From assembly GCA_002633025.1 (NCBI GenBank), contig NMRB01000199.1, positions 4,727 to 68,726 on the forward strand: DNA of 64,000 nt. Direction: 5' to 3'. Position numbers and translations under genes: made by a program. The notes under the pieces were generated by a model. The model was given only the letters and a program-made list of their open reading frames with translations. It did no database searches and was not told where the DNA came from. This document shows, piece after piece, positions 31,950 through 42,958 of the stretch; position 1 is the stretch's first letter; the number at the start of each line of letters is the position of its first letter. The stretch is from Notospermus geniculatus. Lineage: Eukaryota > Nemertea > Pilidiophora > Heteronemertea > Lineidae.

Positions 31950-34087
31950 ATGTGGATCGATTGGATAGGATCGGAATGTGGCTTCTTGCTCTGCCGCCCA
32001 AACGCCCCGAACGAGCCTTGGTCTACTTCATGTTCACTCATCGCCCAGTCGCCTGCTATCCGTCGTGATATATGTAGATTACATGCATCTGCATGTAAAC
32101 ATGCATGCATGCGTCTACTACTGTGCTGGCCGATATAAAGTCGTGAAGTAAATATAGCAAAGCCTACAAGTAGGCGTACATCGAATGGTAAATTTACCGT
32201 TAGTGAACACCCTCTCGTCGGTTGGAAACGATTCATTCAGACACTCGATTCACTCCAAAATTAGTCAGAGCTTTAATCGTTAATTATAAATTTCAATTTC
32301 CACTTAATTAGAAATGTTACAACTATTCTAAAACGTACTAATGATAACAATTTTTTATATCCCAATCAACCTGATTTACACTACGTTTAATCGACGCTCA
32401 GAATCAACGGCTTCCCACCTGCCGGAATTCCGGCAGGTAGTCTAAGCGGATACCTGGGCTTCTACACGAATCGTCAGCCAGCGCCACCGTCGGACGCCCA
32501 GGGAACCAGGTTAGACGGAGGCCAGGCAGCAGCCGTTGAGCATGGTTGAGAAGTGACGTCATGGACAGGAGACTAAGCCAGCTTAACGATTCTGTGTAAT
32601 CAATTCGACCAAGTAAAAAATACTTCAAACTCATAAATGATTCTTCTTTTTACCAGTGCTGCATGTAACAAGTATGAATTGGCTAAATCCATATTTTTTT
32701 CTCTATCATTATTCCCAAATTCGCGCTTTTCATTGTCAGATCAATTGACGCTATGAATCTCGAGGCCATACCCTTTCCCCAATCGACGTCATCTTCGTAT
32801 GTACTTCGGCAATTTCCGATGGGCCTCCGTACATATCTCGACTGTATTATGGGCGCCATCTTGCGCAGCGTTACAGCGGTGAATTCTACCGCACTGCGCC
32901 GGAAGTGAGAAGCTTGACCGACTAACACCCAAGTTGCATCCGCATGTTGAATAGTCCCTTGAAACGACGACAATTTTGTTCGTAATTCAACATACATCGT
33001 GTACATAGCGGATGAATATATTTATTCCATCATTAAACAGGCGTTAAACCGGTGTTTATAGCAGGTTTTTCGGTGTTTTTGGTGATCTACTTTATAACGT
33101 TTGCTTGGCGTTTTCCGGCCATCTTGTTTGTCACATGACCAGATGAGATCACATGACCACTGAAAATAAGTAGTCTCTGCAGTATGGCGGCCATGATACA
33201 TCAGAGTCAATGACGATAAATTAATAATAAAAGTCATGACTCTGTGGTTCAGTGTGACCCTTTCCCCGGAATTCAGGGGAAAAGCAACGGCTACTGCCTG
33301 GAAACCGTCCACGCAGCGCCATCTCGACGATGGCCAGGGAACCAGGCTAGTTTACGAAGGGTTTACGACAAATTTACGACGGCCTGTTGATCAGCTTTGC
33401 GTTCACGATTCGTTTGCAACGTTCGCGACACTGATTTCTGTTAACGACTAGTTTGCGACGAGTTTTCGTTGAGATCAAACATGATTGACGTCGTAAAGTG
33501 TGCTCTGTTGCAGGCGATTCGGCCAATCCACGTCCAGAATGAAATCACGTGATTCTACGCCGTCTAACATCATCATCCAATGACGTCGAAACAGGACCGA
33601 TTCCGTATTTTTAAATGTATTTTTCAGTGGATCCGCCCCAGCCTCGTTCCCAGTCATCGCGTACCTGCGCAACTCACAAGGTGGGATTCTCGTCTGCCGT
33701 GTAGGGAGAGTGCCTCTCCAAATATCGCGAGATCTCGCAGCGAGGGCGACGGGAATCAGGCTGGATCAGCTTGAACGTCATGTCATTTTTCTTACAACTC
33801 TTTCACGACGGTTTGTGATTCGTTCGCGACTGCCGTCGTAAACTATCGCAAACTGATCGCAAACTCGTCACAAAGTCGGTGGATCACCCGCATTACGCGG
33901 CAGTTCAACATGGCATCATGTGATGACGTCATCAGAACGCATGTAGTACGGAGAATTCAAAGTTACGAAGTCGGCAATAAAACCAAATCAAACTTAGCAT
34001 TTACGGACCCAAAGGAATAAGCCCATGACACTCCTGGTATCGGTCTCGATGTTTTTAATCAACATCCACCAACATCTGACGCGAGGA
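31950..34087 (+). repeat. Segmental duplication, copy A
   Basis: 31950-32235 matches parts of 53490-54675, and 33340-34087 matches 54800-55557, in the same order and orientation. Matches include TGGCCGATATAAAGTCGTGA, TCGAATGGTAAATTTACCG and GAATAAGCCCATGACACTCC. Copy A has an extra 1.1 kb (32236-33339) and lacks the inverted-repeat element found in copy B. No gene is recognised. The right boundary is sharp and abuts the hairpin at 34088. Confidence 0.85.
32417..32438. repeat. Perfect 22-bp palindrome
   Basis: ACCTGCCGGAATTCCGGCAG and the last two bases read the same on both strands with no spacer. No associated gene. Confidence 0.9.
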
Positions 34088-34218
34088 GTATAAGGCAACT
34101 GAGTGGATTCAGACCGAGGTTTTGGAGGTTACCGGTTTAAACCTGTTTCGACCAATTTCGACCAGTTTTGATTGGTTTAAGCCCGTATGTCCCACATATC
34201 CACTCAGTTGCCTTATAC
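34088..34218. repeat. Hairpin with perfect 20-bp arms at the element edge
   Basis: 34088-34107 is exactly inverted at 34199-34218 around a 91-bp loop containing a GGTTTAA/TTAAACC pair and repeated CGACCA. It sits between the end of the duplicated host segment and the first gene of the Polinton-like element. It may be a MITE or the modified terminal repeat of that element. Confidence 0.8.
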
Positions 34219-34239
34219 TTATAAACATTACAGTGACAC

Positions 34240-34479
34240 TTAAGTTGCTTTCACTATATTATGTGGAATAATCCCTTGCTGATATAGATAATCTAAACTC
34301 ATATTGCTAACTGCAACAACGCCACCTAGTTTCAAAATCTCTTCTAAATTAGCTTGACTCGGCGACCCGATGTTTATTCTAAGAAATCTTCTCAGTGCAT
34401 AGGAATAACCAATTGTTACTCCGGCTAACAGAGTACTCTGATACAATGTATTCACAAAATCCTTCTTGTTCATATCCAT
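34240..34479 (-). CDS. Small hydrophobic protein of Polinton-like element
   Basis: This 79-residue protein has an intact ATG (MDMNKKDF) and two hydrophobic stretches around residues 14-28 and 49-63, so it may be membrane-associated. It is the last gene of the block, 17 bases downstream of the capsid gene. It is the best-preserved frame of the element. Its function is unknown. Confidence 0.7.
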   Translation of the reverse strand: MDMNKKDFVNTLYQSTLLAGVTIGYSYALRRFLRINIGSPSQANLEEILKLGGVVAVSNMSLDYLYQQGIIPHNIVKAT

Positions 34480-34496
34480 TTATTTAGTAGAAAATC

Positions 34497-35937
34497 CTAG
34501 TGCTGATGACTTGCAAGTTGTCTGTTACTTATGTTTACTTGTGCATCTGACACAATAAAAATATACATTTTATAAGGCCCTTTTCCAGATGTCTTTGTCA
34601 TTGCTAATTGTATTCCGTCCTGTGTATTATGTAGCATTTTCCCAGACCCATGTAAAACATTATCTTCGGTTATTTTTAGGTCAAGCCAAAATGCATAATG
34701 ATTTGTGTCGCCATAATACTTTTCGATATTCATGTAACAATCATCGGTCTTCTTAAGATTCTCTTTCATGAAGTGCTTCTTAAAGCGAATCGATAGCGGA
34801 TTTTGTTTACATTTGGCTGGTGTTTGTAAACACAAAATTCAGCCAATCAAAATGCACGAAAATTTCTTTGTTGACATTCTGGAGAATTACATTTTTCCCT
34901 GAAAATTCGTCCCCTTTCAAATTCTATTTCTAAATCAAATTTTTTCGCTGTCGATTCGCTTTAACTTCTGTCCACTGATCAAGAGTCCTCATTCCTTCAG
35001 AAAATAGTTTATTTGCTATTCCTTCTATTGTGACTTTCGCATTAGTTATTCCTGGGTTCTCAAATTTCACAGAATCTCTTGTACCATCAGCATAACTTGA
35101 AATAAATAATAGTAAAAAACCGTTTATAGACCTTCTAGGAACGTTAATGTTAATAGATTGATCAAGGTATCGGCGGCCGCAACAGTTAAGGTCTTAAAAT
35201 GATCAACCCGATCAAAGGTAATAGAAAACCCGGCATTATAGTTAGCACTTAACTGATTAGCTAATGTCTCATTGTTTACTGTGTCGTTCTCTAAACATAT
35301 ATTTTCTAATTTATAATTCATGTCTGCTGTGGTACCAGTAACAATTATATCTTCTTTTGGCGCTAGAGTTATTTCAAAAATAATATCTTCCTTGATCGGA
35401 AATTTATACAATGGAGCATGTGTAGAAAGTAATTCAAAATCTAACGGAATCATGTATTTCTTTTCAAACACGGTTTTATGTAATTTCTGTGCAGTTGTTT
35501 CTCCTTGCAAATGTGCTTCAGCAACTCCTGATCTTAGTTGTCTTAAGTTCTTGTGTTGTATACCCTGAAATACTAGGTTAAGTCTTTCTTTTTCAGTCAA
35601 CCATAAATCTTTGAAAGTGGCGTATAAATTATAATTGTCAAGTTGAAGGATATTTTCTGTTCCCCACTTTACAACTAATTTCGAGACCAGATTTCTCCCT
35701 AGATTATTGACCACATAATTACTTCCATGGCCCGAGAGTTCAACATCAGCTGATAAATAGAATGAGTTCGGTAGAAAAAAAAGTATTTTCTGTTAGTGCC
35801 GGAATTCTTATGTATAATGTTTCTTTTGGATTTGCTAATGACGGATTATTTGTTATAACATGACGTTGCCTTTCAGCCTTTATACCTAGAGGTATTCTGT
35901 TATTTCTACCTGGATTAAGTAACATTCCTGTCGCCAT
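34497..35937 (-). pseudogene. Major capsid-like protein, broken
   Basis: The gene reads from the ATG at 35937 to the stop at 34497. Removing the MITE leaves about 1,260 bp (roughly 420 codons). The N-terminal block (about 35937-35775), the central block with NLVSKLVVKWG and LTEKERLNLVFQ (35714-35150) and the C-terminal block with NVPRRS near 35140 are in three frames. The shifts are near 35775 and 35150. The pattern fits double-jelly-roll capsid proteins of Polinton-like elements, which form the virion shell. A TTAA MITE splits the C-terminal part. The gene cannot make a whole product as it stands. Assignment is by recollection of the family, not by search. Confidence 0.72.
34784..34960. mobile_element. 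TTAA-targeted MITE inside capsid gene
   Basis: This 177-bp element has ends AGCGAATCGATAGCG and the inverse of AGCGAATCGACAGCG, with TTAA at 34780-34783 and 34961-34964. The capsid reading frame on the two sides is in register if the insert and one TTAA are discounted, confirming the boundaries. It postdates the gene. Confidence 0.9.
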
Positions 35938-36836
35938 TTATTTAGCAGATTTTTTAACGTAACGTACGCCCTCTACAAGCCCATAAACTATAGAACTAAC
36001 AATAATGATAACAAACATAATTATATGTTCTGCTAGAAAGCCAACAACAGCAGTTGCCGATTTTAAGATGAATGAAACTATTGATCCAATTATTCCTGGT
36101 AAAGCTGCTGCTGATTTCTTAGCTAATTCTTTTAACCATTCAGCAAATTTCTTAAGACCTTCCTTAACTCTGTTGGGAACATCTGGCGATGGTGGTTTGG
36201 GTGTTGGCGAAGGTGTTGTGCCTCCACCCAAGCCGCCGCCGGCTGCGCCCAAAAGGTTACCGAGAGCGAAACCAATAGCAGTGAAAATCATTCCAATTAC
36301 ACCAATGATGGTAGCAATTGTTACTCCATCAAGTTTAAAACGTAATCTAATTCTATCTTTTAATGATAATTTTGAATCTGGGTTTTCTAAGGCATTAGTG
36401 ATTAAATTTTCCTTCTCTCTGTTTATTTTTTCTATCTCAGTTCTTAATTCATTCTTCTCTTTGCTTTCTTTTTCTAATATATGTAATAGTCCCGCTTTCT
36501 CTGTTTCTTTTTCATACGTTTTCTTTTTTCATACGTAAATCTATATTTTCTTCCTCCACTTTCTCAATTTCACTATTCAAATGAGATACCTTTTCCTCTA
36601 ATACTTCTATCTTCATCTCTAGCCCGTTTAGCTTCAGCTAAATCATCAGCAGCTTTTATTAATGCTCTCCCTTCCCTTAAAGCACTTTCTTTAAAACCTA
36701 ATCCGTTTAATTCTTCTTCAGTAGCATCATCAAGTCGTGTAATTACATTAACCCCTGGACGATCTAATTTATCTATCATTGTTTGTGTTTCTGTACTTAT
36801 TAACTGTGGTTGGTCTCTGGAAGGTTGATTATCCAT
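35938..36836 (-). pseudogene. Coiled-coil membrane protein of Polinton-like element
   Basis: One gene is spread over two or three frames. It starts at ATG 36836 with an acidic/charged segment, continues as a long charged coiled coil (about 36590-36390), then a glycine-rich hydrophobic stretch (GFALGNLLGAAGGGLGGG, near 36250), a proline linker and a C-terminal part with amphipathic and membrane segments ending at 35938. Frame breaks lie near 36585 and 36520, the latter beside repeated CGTATG and AAAA tracts. It directly precedes the capsid gene (adjacent stop and start). A role in virion membrane interaction is plausible but unproven. Confidence 0.65.
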
Positions 36837-37305
36837 GGGTTGGATTTCTACGTTTTCATCCGGTGTTTTAATAGTAGTTTTTATGTATCTTTCAACTGCA
36901 CTACCATATTTTTTTGATGTCCTTGTATGAAAGTCATTCTCCTATATTATCAGTTATCTTTAAATCTGTCCCTTTCCATTTTAAGTAAAGAGCACCATCA
37001 ATCTCTTCTACTTTCGTTGATAACAAATCTAAACCTGTATTAGTGTATCTTCGTTTTGAAGGTTCGACAGCCTTTTCAAGTTTATCAGCAATATATCTAT
37101 TATCCATTTTTATTTTCTCTAATTCAAGATCTCATTGTCGGATATGTGTAGAAAAAGAATCCTCATCAATTAAATTTTCACCAGTATTATACTAGGGGTC
37201 ATCTGGAGAATAAAAGATACTTTCACCTGTGTCTTCTGCCTGTGGTCTTATTCTTAACGGATTAGCAAATTCATCCATTTCAAACTCTTCGCCTCCTTCA
37301 GCCAT
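36837..37305 (-). pseudogene. Small acidic protein gene, decayed
   Basis: ATG 37305 opens a frame (MAEGGEEFEMDEFANPLRIR) that stops after about 37 codons. A second open stretch (37107 to about 36937) reads MDNRYIADKLEKAVEPSKRR and continues with an LYLKWKG motif. Several stops interrupt it. Position and charge pattern suggest a single conserved gene between the structural genes. Function unknown. Confidence 0.5.
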
Positions 37306-37309
37306 TTAT

Positions 37310-38663
37310 CTAACGCAAAAGAAGAGCGCCATTTACAAGCGAACCAGTTACAGCATACAATGCAAACTTCATATTCTCGTGGGAGACGGCACTACTTGTT
37401 TCCTCATCCTCATCCGTTGTTGGTGTAACAGTTGTAACTGGCATCGCCGCTGGGGCTGGTGTAGGTGTTTCTTTTATTGAACTTTGTTTGGTCTTCGACC
37501 GCACTCCGTGAACGCGCTCCTTAGTCCTATATGTTTTAACCGGCGGTCCTTCCATTAGTGGAGTCGGTGTTCTCTTTGTTTTATTAATGTCATTTCTTCC
37601 AGGTGTCATATTTTGAGTTGCTATCTGGATGTTATTGTTGTAGTTTTCTATTTTCCCAAGTTTTAAAACCATATCTGAACCAATTAAGTAAAGCCCGGGA
37701 CCAACGACATAATCCAATCTGACACGCGCACCTGAAATAGCTTTCTGGTATCTTGCAATTGAAGATGAAACATCAATAGTTTCACCTATAGATTTATTCA
37801 GTAGATAACGAAACTGTTTCTGAGCGTCCAGTTCATTTCCAGGGCCGCCAATTATTGTTGACCTTGCTTCTTCCTGTGCAGACACGACACAATAAGCGAA
37901 TGTGCTGATAGTATCATTTAATCTTGCAATTCCAGCTGACGTTAAACCATTTGTTGTCTTTGGAATAAATTTCATGTACTGTGGGTAATCTTTCTGTTTT
38001 AGAACATCAAATGTATACTCACTCCTCGTCTTGTCATCAAATAAATAAGGCCCTATATCGAAGAAAATACTACCTCCTGTTGTTTCTTCCGCTCCTTTAC
38101 CCCAATCTTTAGTGAACATATAACCAATTTTATCTAGGCCTTTACACTTATAATTGCCGCTGAACATAGTTTTGAAATTAGCACTAGGTATTCCAGCCCA
38201 AAAATCATAATTAGGGTTATAATTGTGTGGCCAAGGTTCATCAATGTAAAACTCTTGATCTTTACTGATCTTAAATTCTTTCTGTAAGAAGATTTCAAAT
38301 TTATATTTTTTTTATCGGGTTAAAGTTTGTTTCTCCTGGAAGTGGGCTTTGTAGGTATCTCATAATCCTGCATACTTGATAGTACAAGTGGAATCTATAA
38401 ATTGTTTTAACTAATGGAATTTTATTCTTCAGATCATTGTATGATATACCACAACCTGTTGTAACACACCAAATAGCCATGTTGTATTGGTTCTGGTAAA
38501 ATTGGAGTGGTTTTCTTTTAAATCGTATAACGTCTTCTTTGTTAATACTAGTTGGAACAATGTCTGGTAAATTAGCCAAGAAATATTCTGATTCTGTGAC
38601 ATACATTTTAAATCGTAAAATATCGATAGGTTCCTTTATTTCAGATTCTGTTTTCTTTTCCAC
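37310..38663 (-). pseudogene. Conserved structural protein of Polinton-like element
   Basis: Two frames make one gene. The N-terminal 120 codons (38663-38301) include the block MAIWCVTTGCGIS. The remaining 325 codons run from about 38297 to 37310 with KQFRYLLN, DYVVGPGLYLIGSDM and a Pro/Thr-rich tail ending in a hydrophobic segment. The frames meet at about 38305-38315 in a run of eight T, a likely indel site. The family recurs next to capsid genes in Polinton-like elements and may be a minor virion protein. That role is inferred from context only. Confidence 0.68.
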
Positions 38664-38679
38664 TTTATTCGCACTTTGA

Positions 38680-39240
38680 CCCCAGTTATCTTTGATTTAT
38701 TTTCCTGGGTTTCGCTTGTCAAATTTCTTTTAGTAAATATTACGTTGCCATCTTGCCACATCGTTATTTATATAGGAGAAAGTTTACTGGTCTCAAGAGT
38801 ACAATGCATTTTTAAAGGCGTGCCCGTAAAAGTTACTACTTTTTCTTTGTTATCTGTTAACTGAACTTTAGATTATTGGTTACATTATCTACTTTTCTTG
38901 TACAATGGTTTGGTTCATATCTTTGGAGCTTAATCTGATCACCATCATCAACTGGTATTGTACATAAAATGTCTGAATATTTATTTGTATGAAGTGTACT
39001 TTGTTGATTGATTAAGTTGGTTCATATATTTTTCAAAATAGAAAGGCAGTCACTGATTTTTTTTCCTTCTGGTTTGCTGGGTAATACTGAAATGATTTTT
39101 TGCAGGTTTCTTCAACGTTTATATACGTTTCTTTCAAATGTTCTTGGGTGAAAAAAGGAAAGACCTTTACACTTTGTGGAAGAAAATCCCCCGTCAACCA
39201 GGAATTGTAAAATGTTATACTTTTTAAAGTAATTGATTTA
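38680..39240 (-). pseudogene. C-terminal half of a gene split by a transposon
   Basis: Minus-strand coding is readable from 39240 to about 39040, where an in-frame stop occurs. A further block near 38960-38880 lies in another frame. Its upstream half is at 41355-41536, on the other side of the inserted element. With the 2.1-kb insert and one TTTA discounted, the frame is continuous across the junction. Gene order suggests another virion or accessory protein. Confidence 0.6.
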
Positions 39241-41350
39241 GAGCTGACAGGTCAGATATACTCTCCGACTTGTATGCAAAAATTTTTACGCTCAACTTCG
39301 GCAGACCACGAGGCTGCCGAAGTCGAGCGTTCGGTAATGTTCGTAATGTACACTAAGCTTTCTACCTTGAAACACCCATTACACCCTGCGCATACCAACT
39401 ACGTCATCATTCACTCGCCTGATAACCGGAAGTGAAGGATCGAGGGCTCTGCTTGGACAGAGGTGGGCTCCAAATATACAGCTTACGCGTATCCAAAAAC
39501 ATGCAATCTGCCTCAAAAATGCAGAAAGTCCAAACGAAAACTAATTCCGACTGCCACTGGTAGTACGTAACATGGCAATGGGGCTATCCAGAATATACTT
39601 CAACCTCTCGATAATAGGGGTCTCTGCTGTACTATAAGTTGTACTATCCACTTTCTGTTCATTGAGTTTCATTGTTTATCAGTTGTTTGGGAAGTTTGAC
39701 CTTGACATCTGACCTTGACCTATGATCATCAGGGTTATTACATAATCGAAATTGGCATCCTAAATAACCTAAATATGGGTGTTATCAAACCTCTACTGCT
39801 ACCACAGACAGAGACATTCCAAATTATCAAGTTTGACCTTGACCTAATCATCAAGGTCATTACATAATCAAAATGGGCTTGCTCAATACCCTAAGTATGG
39901 GTGATATCATGTCTCTACCTCAACCACGAGCAGAGATATTGCAAATTATCAAGTTTGAAAATATCAAAATCTCATGATATCTCAATCACCCGGACACATG
40001 AGGCTGAGAATTTTACCACATCCTGTCCTTGGATAAGCAGGCATGAATTAAGACTTGTTTCATGTTGATCAGTTGACAATGTGGCAAGTTATCTCAAAAT
40101 ATCAAATTTCGTGATATTGAACGTCGATATCACCATGTCCCAAACATCTCGGGTCAAAAATAATCAGCTCATTTGATTTCTAGGGTATAAAAACCTAAGG
40201 GTAGAACTTGTTTCTAGACTATTGTGTTTCCAGGTGTTAACTGGTTATAGGAGCCGATTTGTGGCATCAGATAAGAGTGCGGTGGACAAAATATCAAGTC
40301 TGATATGATGATTACGTCAATGATGGAGGCATCTGAGGTTGAAAATGATTAGATCACTTTTTCTGCCTGTAAGTGACGCTCCTCTGTTGATAACTCTATT
40401 TTTAAGTTTCTGAACAGTCCACCTTCCATACTCTGCCATGTTGCAAACAGTGACACTAGGACTTATAGTGCAGAAGAGCCACCTGGTGGTGTAGTTTTCC
40501 CTGGATAGCCCCATTCGCGAGAACACATGCAAATACGTGATTTGTCCTCAAAATAAATATCAGCTCCGGTCTTGATATTAGCGGGTCCAACCACGCCCGC
40601 TCCAATGCCTCTACACTGGATGTGTTCGCCATGAATTCATGCATGTAGGCCTATACTGATTGGCCTCGCCCAAAGTTGTAGGCCCTTACCGCGGGACACT
40701 CATTGATAACACTCTGGAGAACCGAAAGGGGAATTAGGAGTTCTGTTATTCAAAGGAGATATGCCTGTAAACCACACTGCCAAGCCATTCATTCAATGAC
40801 AATGGACTAGACAATAGGCCTGAATAATAGCTGTTGTAGGCTTTTGGGCAACCGAACTCCTTACGTTTCCCATGTTAGGACATAGGTAACACACTCCCAG
40901 GCCCAGGTGTACGTGGCATTGCGTGTGCAGGGCCATGGCGACTTGCACAAGCAGACGTCTCTTGATACACCAATCTTTGTGCTGACTACTTATTTCTGCA
41001 TAGCATCCGCGATCATTGATAACTAATCGGATATTTTGTTTATTCAATGTGTTTTGATTCGATGCGATACGCTATTTGATTACCTGTAATTCCCGGGAAA
41101 TTTTCCTTCATCCATTTTGAAGTTTCGATTGTTGGATCATCAGAGAGCCCTCGATCCTTCACTTCCGGTTATCAGGCGAGTGAATGATGACGTAGTTGGT
41201 ATGCGCAGGGTGTAATGGGTGTTTCAAGGTAGGAAGCTTAATGCACATTACGAACATTACCGAACGCTCGACTTCGGCAGCCTCGTGGTCTGCCGAAGTT
41301 GAGCGTATTTTTTTTCCATACAAGTCGGAGAGTATATCTGACCTGTCGGC
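39241..41350. mobile_element. 2.1-kb TIR transposon in the Polinton-like element
   Basis: Inverted repeats of about 200 bp start GACAGGTCAGATATACTCTC at both ends, with an inner hairpin CTTCGGCAG...CTGCCGAAG in each arm. TTTA is duplicated at 39237-39240 and 41351-41354. The interior has a partly tandem 130-bp repeat with GACCTTGACC motifs (about 39695-39960) and no transposase. A 4-bp target is consistent with several superfamilies, for example Sola or Ginger. I cannot choose between them. Confidence 0.88.
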
Positions 41351-41354
41351 TTTA

Positions 41355-41536
41355 ATGAAGTGATAATGCTCTAAGTAAATATCAAATGAAGCTTCTTCAC
41401 ATTCTGGTTCTTCAATGAAGTAATCAATTTCCATTTTATTAGTATAAACTGGCGGTGCTGATGGAATCATGGGCGGTGGCCAATAGTAACTGTGAAACAC
41501 GGGCGGGTGCCAGTTGTAGATATGATTTATTGTCAT
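41355..41536 (-). pseudogene. N-terminal part of the split gene
   Basis: ATG 41536 begins a proline/tyrosine-rich segment (YWPPPMIPSAPPVY) followed by an acidic stretch. The native frame enters the inserted element at 41354 and runs on by chance to 41159 through its terminal repeat. The C-terminal part is at 38680-39240. Confidence 0.65.
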
Positions 41537-41538
41537 GG

Positions 41539-41793
41539 TTACTGGTTCTTCAACTTTTCTAGCATCTCTGTCTGGGCTAGCTTTTTTCGTTGTTCTAAAA
41601 AAGTCTTTTTAAGTGCCTCTACATCAACACTTTGATTACTTTGCCTTTGCTTTTTTCTTATAGAATTTTTTAAGACAATGTATTTTTCCTTCTCACTAAC
41701 AATTAATGAGAATTCTTCTTGTGTTATGTGCGAATCTGTTAAGGCCTTACTAATTAAATTATTAATCGTGCTTAATTTTGAAATAGCTAACAT
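41539..41793 (-). CDS. Small coiled-coil protein
   Basis: This 84-residue protein has an ATG at 41793. It is rich in Lys, Glu and Gln with a predicted long helix (residues 28-84) and no Cys. It ends two bases before the next gene starts, in the style of a compact viral operon. I recall similar short proteins beside Polinton-like genes in cnidarians, but no function is known to me. Confidence 0.55.
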   Translation of the reverse strand: MLAISKLSTINNLISKALTDSHITQEEFSLIVSEKEKYIVLKNSIRKKQRQSNQSVDVEALKKTFLEQRKKLAQTEMLEKLKNQ

Positions 41794-41870
41794 TCCTATA
41801 TTTTCGTGCTTCTCGATTTTATATTGAATATTCTTCTTTTTCCATGTTAACCTCGAGGAGAGTAATGCAG

Positions 41871-42409
41871 ACGGAATTGTTACACCTCCCTAACAGTGCA
41901 GTGGCAAGACCTCAAAAAGGGCTCTAGATAACGAGATACCCCTCCACCCAGTAGAACAAAATGAAACCTGTTTTAAATGAAGGGCATGGATATCTGTCAA
42001 CAGATTTTTGGTGTGTTTGCATTTTAGGTGTGTGCAAGGGTATGTATTAACCCCTTGTTTGCCAAAACTTTGGAAATTTCTACGGTTTGTCTTGCAAGAC
42101 CTTGGGTCAGTTCTGAATAGAGTTGTTCCTGAATCCTGACAGTTCATGCCACCTAAAGTCCGGTCAAACCTTCTATTGTATGAGATCACATTCCATGCTT
42201 TTCCTATGAACTAAATGTCCTCAAGAGAGGTCAGCTGGCAGCACTGCACAATGAGGACCCTAGCTCGCTGCCTCAATAGGTGTCACCAGTGGTTAAATCT
42301 ATTGAAATCAAACTGGCAACTCGGTCCTGATCAATTTCCCACACAAAAGGCGTCCATTGTATAGGACCGAGTTTCGGTGTGCTGCCCTCTATCGTAGCTA
42401 GGATGCCCA
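41871..42409. other. No gene seen; right flank of Polinton-like element
   Basis: AT-rich coding character stops by about 41870. I found no inverse match to the left-edge hairpin, so the right terminus was probably lost. The last 35 bases (42375-42409) belong to the block also found near 29700. Confidence 0.5.
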
Positions 42410-42609
42410 TTGTGAGCCGCTCTGGCAAAACCCGACGCTTGTCATTCAGAAGTCGAGCCTCAACAACTAGATGACACCAGGAGAGAATGGAAGAAATAGA
42501 TTGCGTCAGATTTCATAATAGGCATACAGTATTGAAACTGACAAACATTTGGTCTCAATCTGCTAAGGTAAGAGCGACAAGCGTCTGGTTTTGCCACAGC
42601 GGCTCACAA
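42410..42609. mobile_element. 200-bp MITE, TTGTGAGCCGCTCTGGCA family
   Basis: Inverted ends of about 33 bp (TTGTGAGCCGCTCTGGCAAA at left) frame the unit. A related element is at 52498-52690. The target duplication is unclear because the ends and flank are partly palindromic. Confidence 0.82.
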
Positions 42610-42612
42610 TTA

Positions 42613-42956
42613 AAGGGAGATTCCACTCTTGTAAACTTTTGAAATTTTATCCATGGAGACCATTGCCATGCGTTGTGATGTCACTAGTGCCCATAGGCTG
42701 AAGACGTTTACTGTAGTGAATGACCTAAATACTGCGACTGCCTATTTGTTGTACCTTCATAAATACGCATTGAACACATGACATCACATGTGCTGGGCAG
42801 TGGTCCCCTTGGGATGCAATAAAAATGCTTCAAATGATGAGTTTGCCGGTTAAAAAATATATCACATGTTGCAGATATTAAAGAATTTGAATGTACATTT
42901 GTACTAAACGCTACTTCAAAAATTCAAAATTTTACAGAATGAATGGAATCTCCCTT
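42613..42956. mobile_element. 344-bp TA-flanked MITE
   Basis: The ends AAGGGAGATTCCA and the inverse, with TA at 42611-42612 and 42957-42958, fit a Tc1/mariner-type MITE. It directly abuts the previous MITE. No coding capacity. Confidence 0.85.
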
Positions 42957-42958
42957 TA

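Larger units (their letters stand above)
34220..41870 (-). mobile_element. Polinton-like element, decayed virion module
   Basis: All coding blocks lie on the minus strand in tight head-to-tail order, AT-rich and unlike their surroundings. I recognise proteins of the type found in Polinton/adintovirus-like elements of marine invertebrates: a double-jelly-roll capsid-like protein, a coiled-coil plus membrane protein, and a conserved structural protein. Nearly all are frameshifted. No protein-primed polymerase, retroviral-type integrase, packaging ATPase or maturation protease is seen in the window. The element is therefore partial or has lost that half. Two DNA transposons are inserted (34784-34960, 39241-41350). 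Confidence 0.75.

Noticed and set aside
31671-32236. Overlapping frames on both strands
   Set aside because: Frames differ between the two copies of the segmental duplication, so coding is unlikely.
36005-36538. Plus-strand frame of 177 codons in the Polinton-like region
   Set aside because: It is the antisense shadow of the minus-strand membrane-protein gene, which has the recognisable coiled-coil and glycine-rich features.
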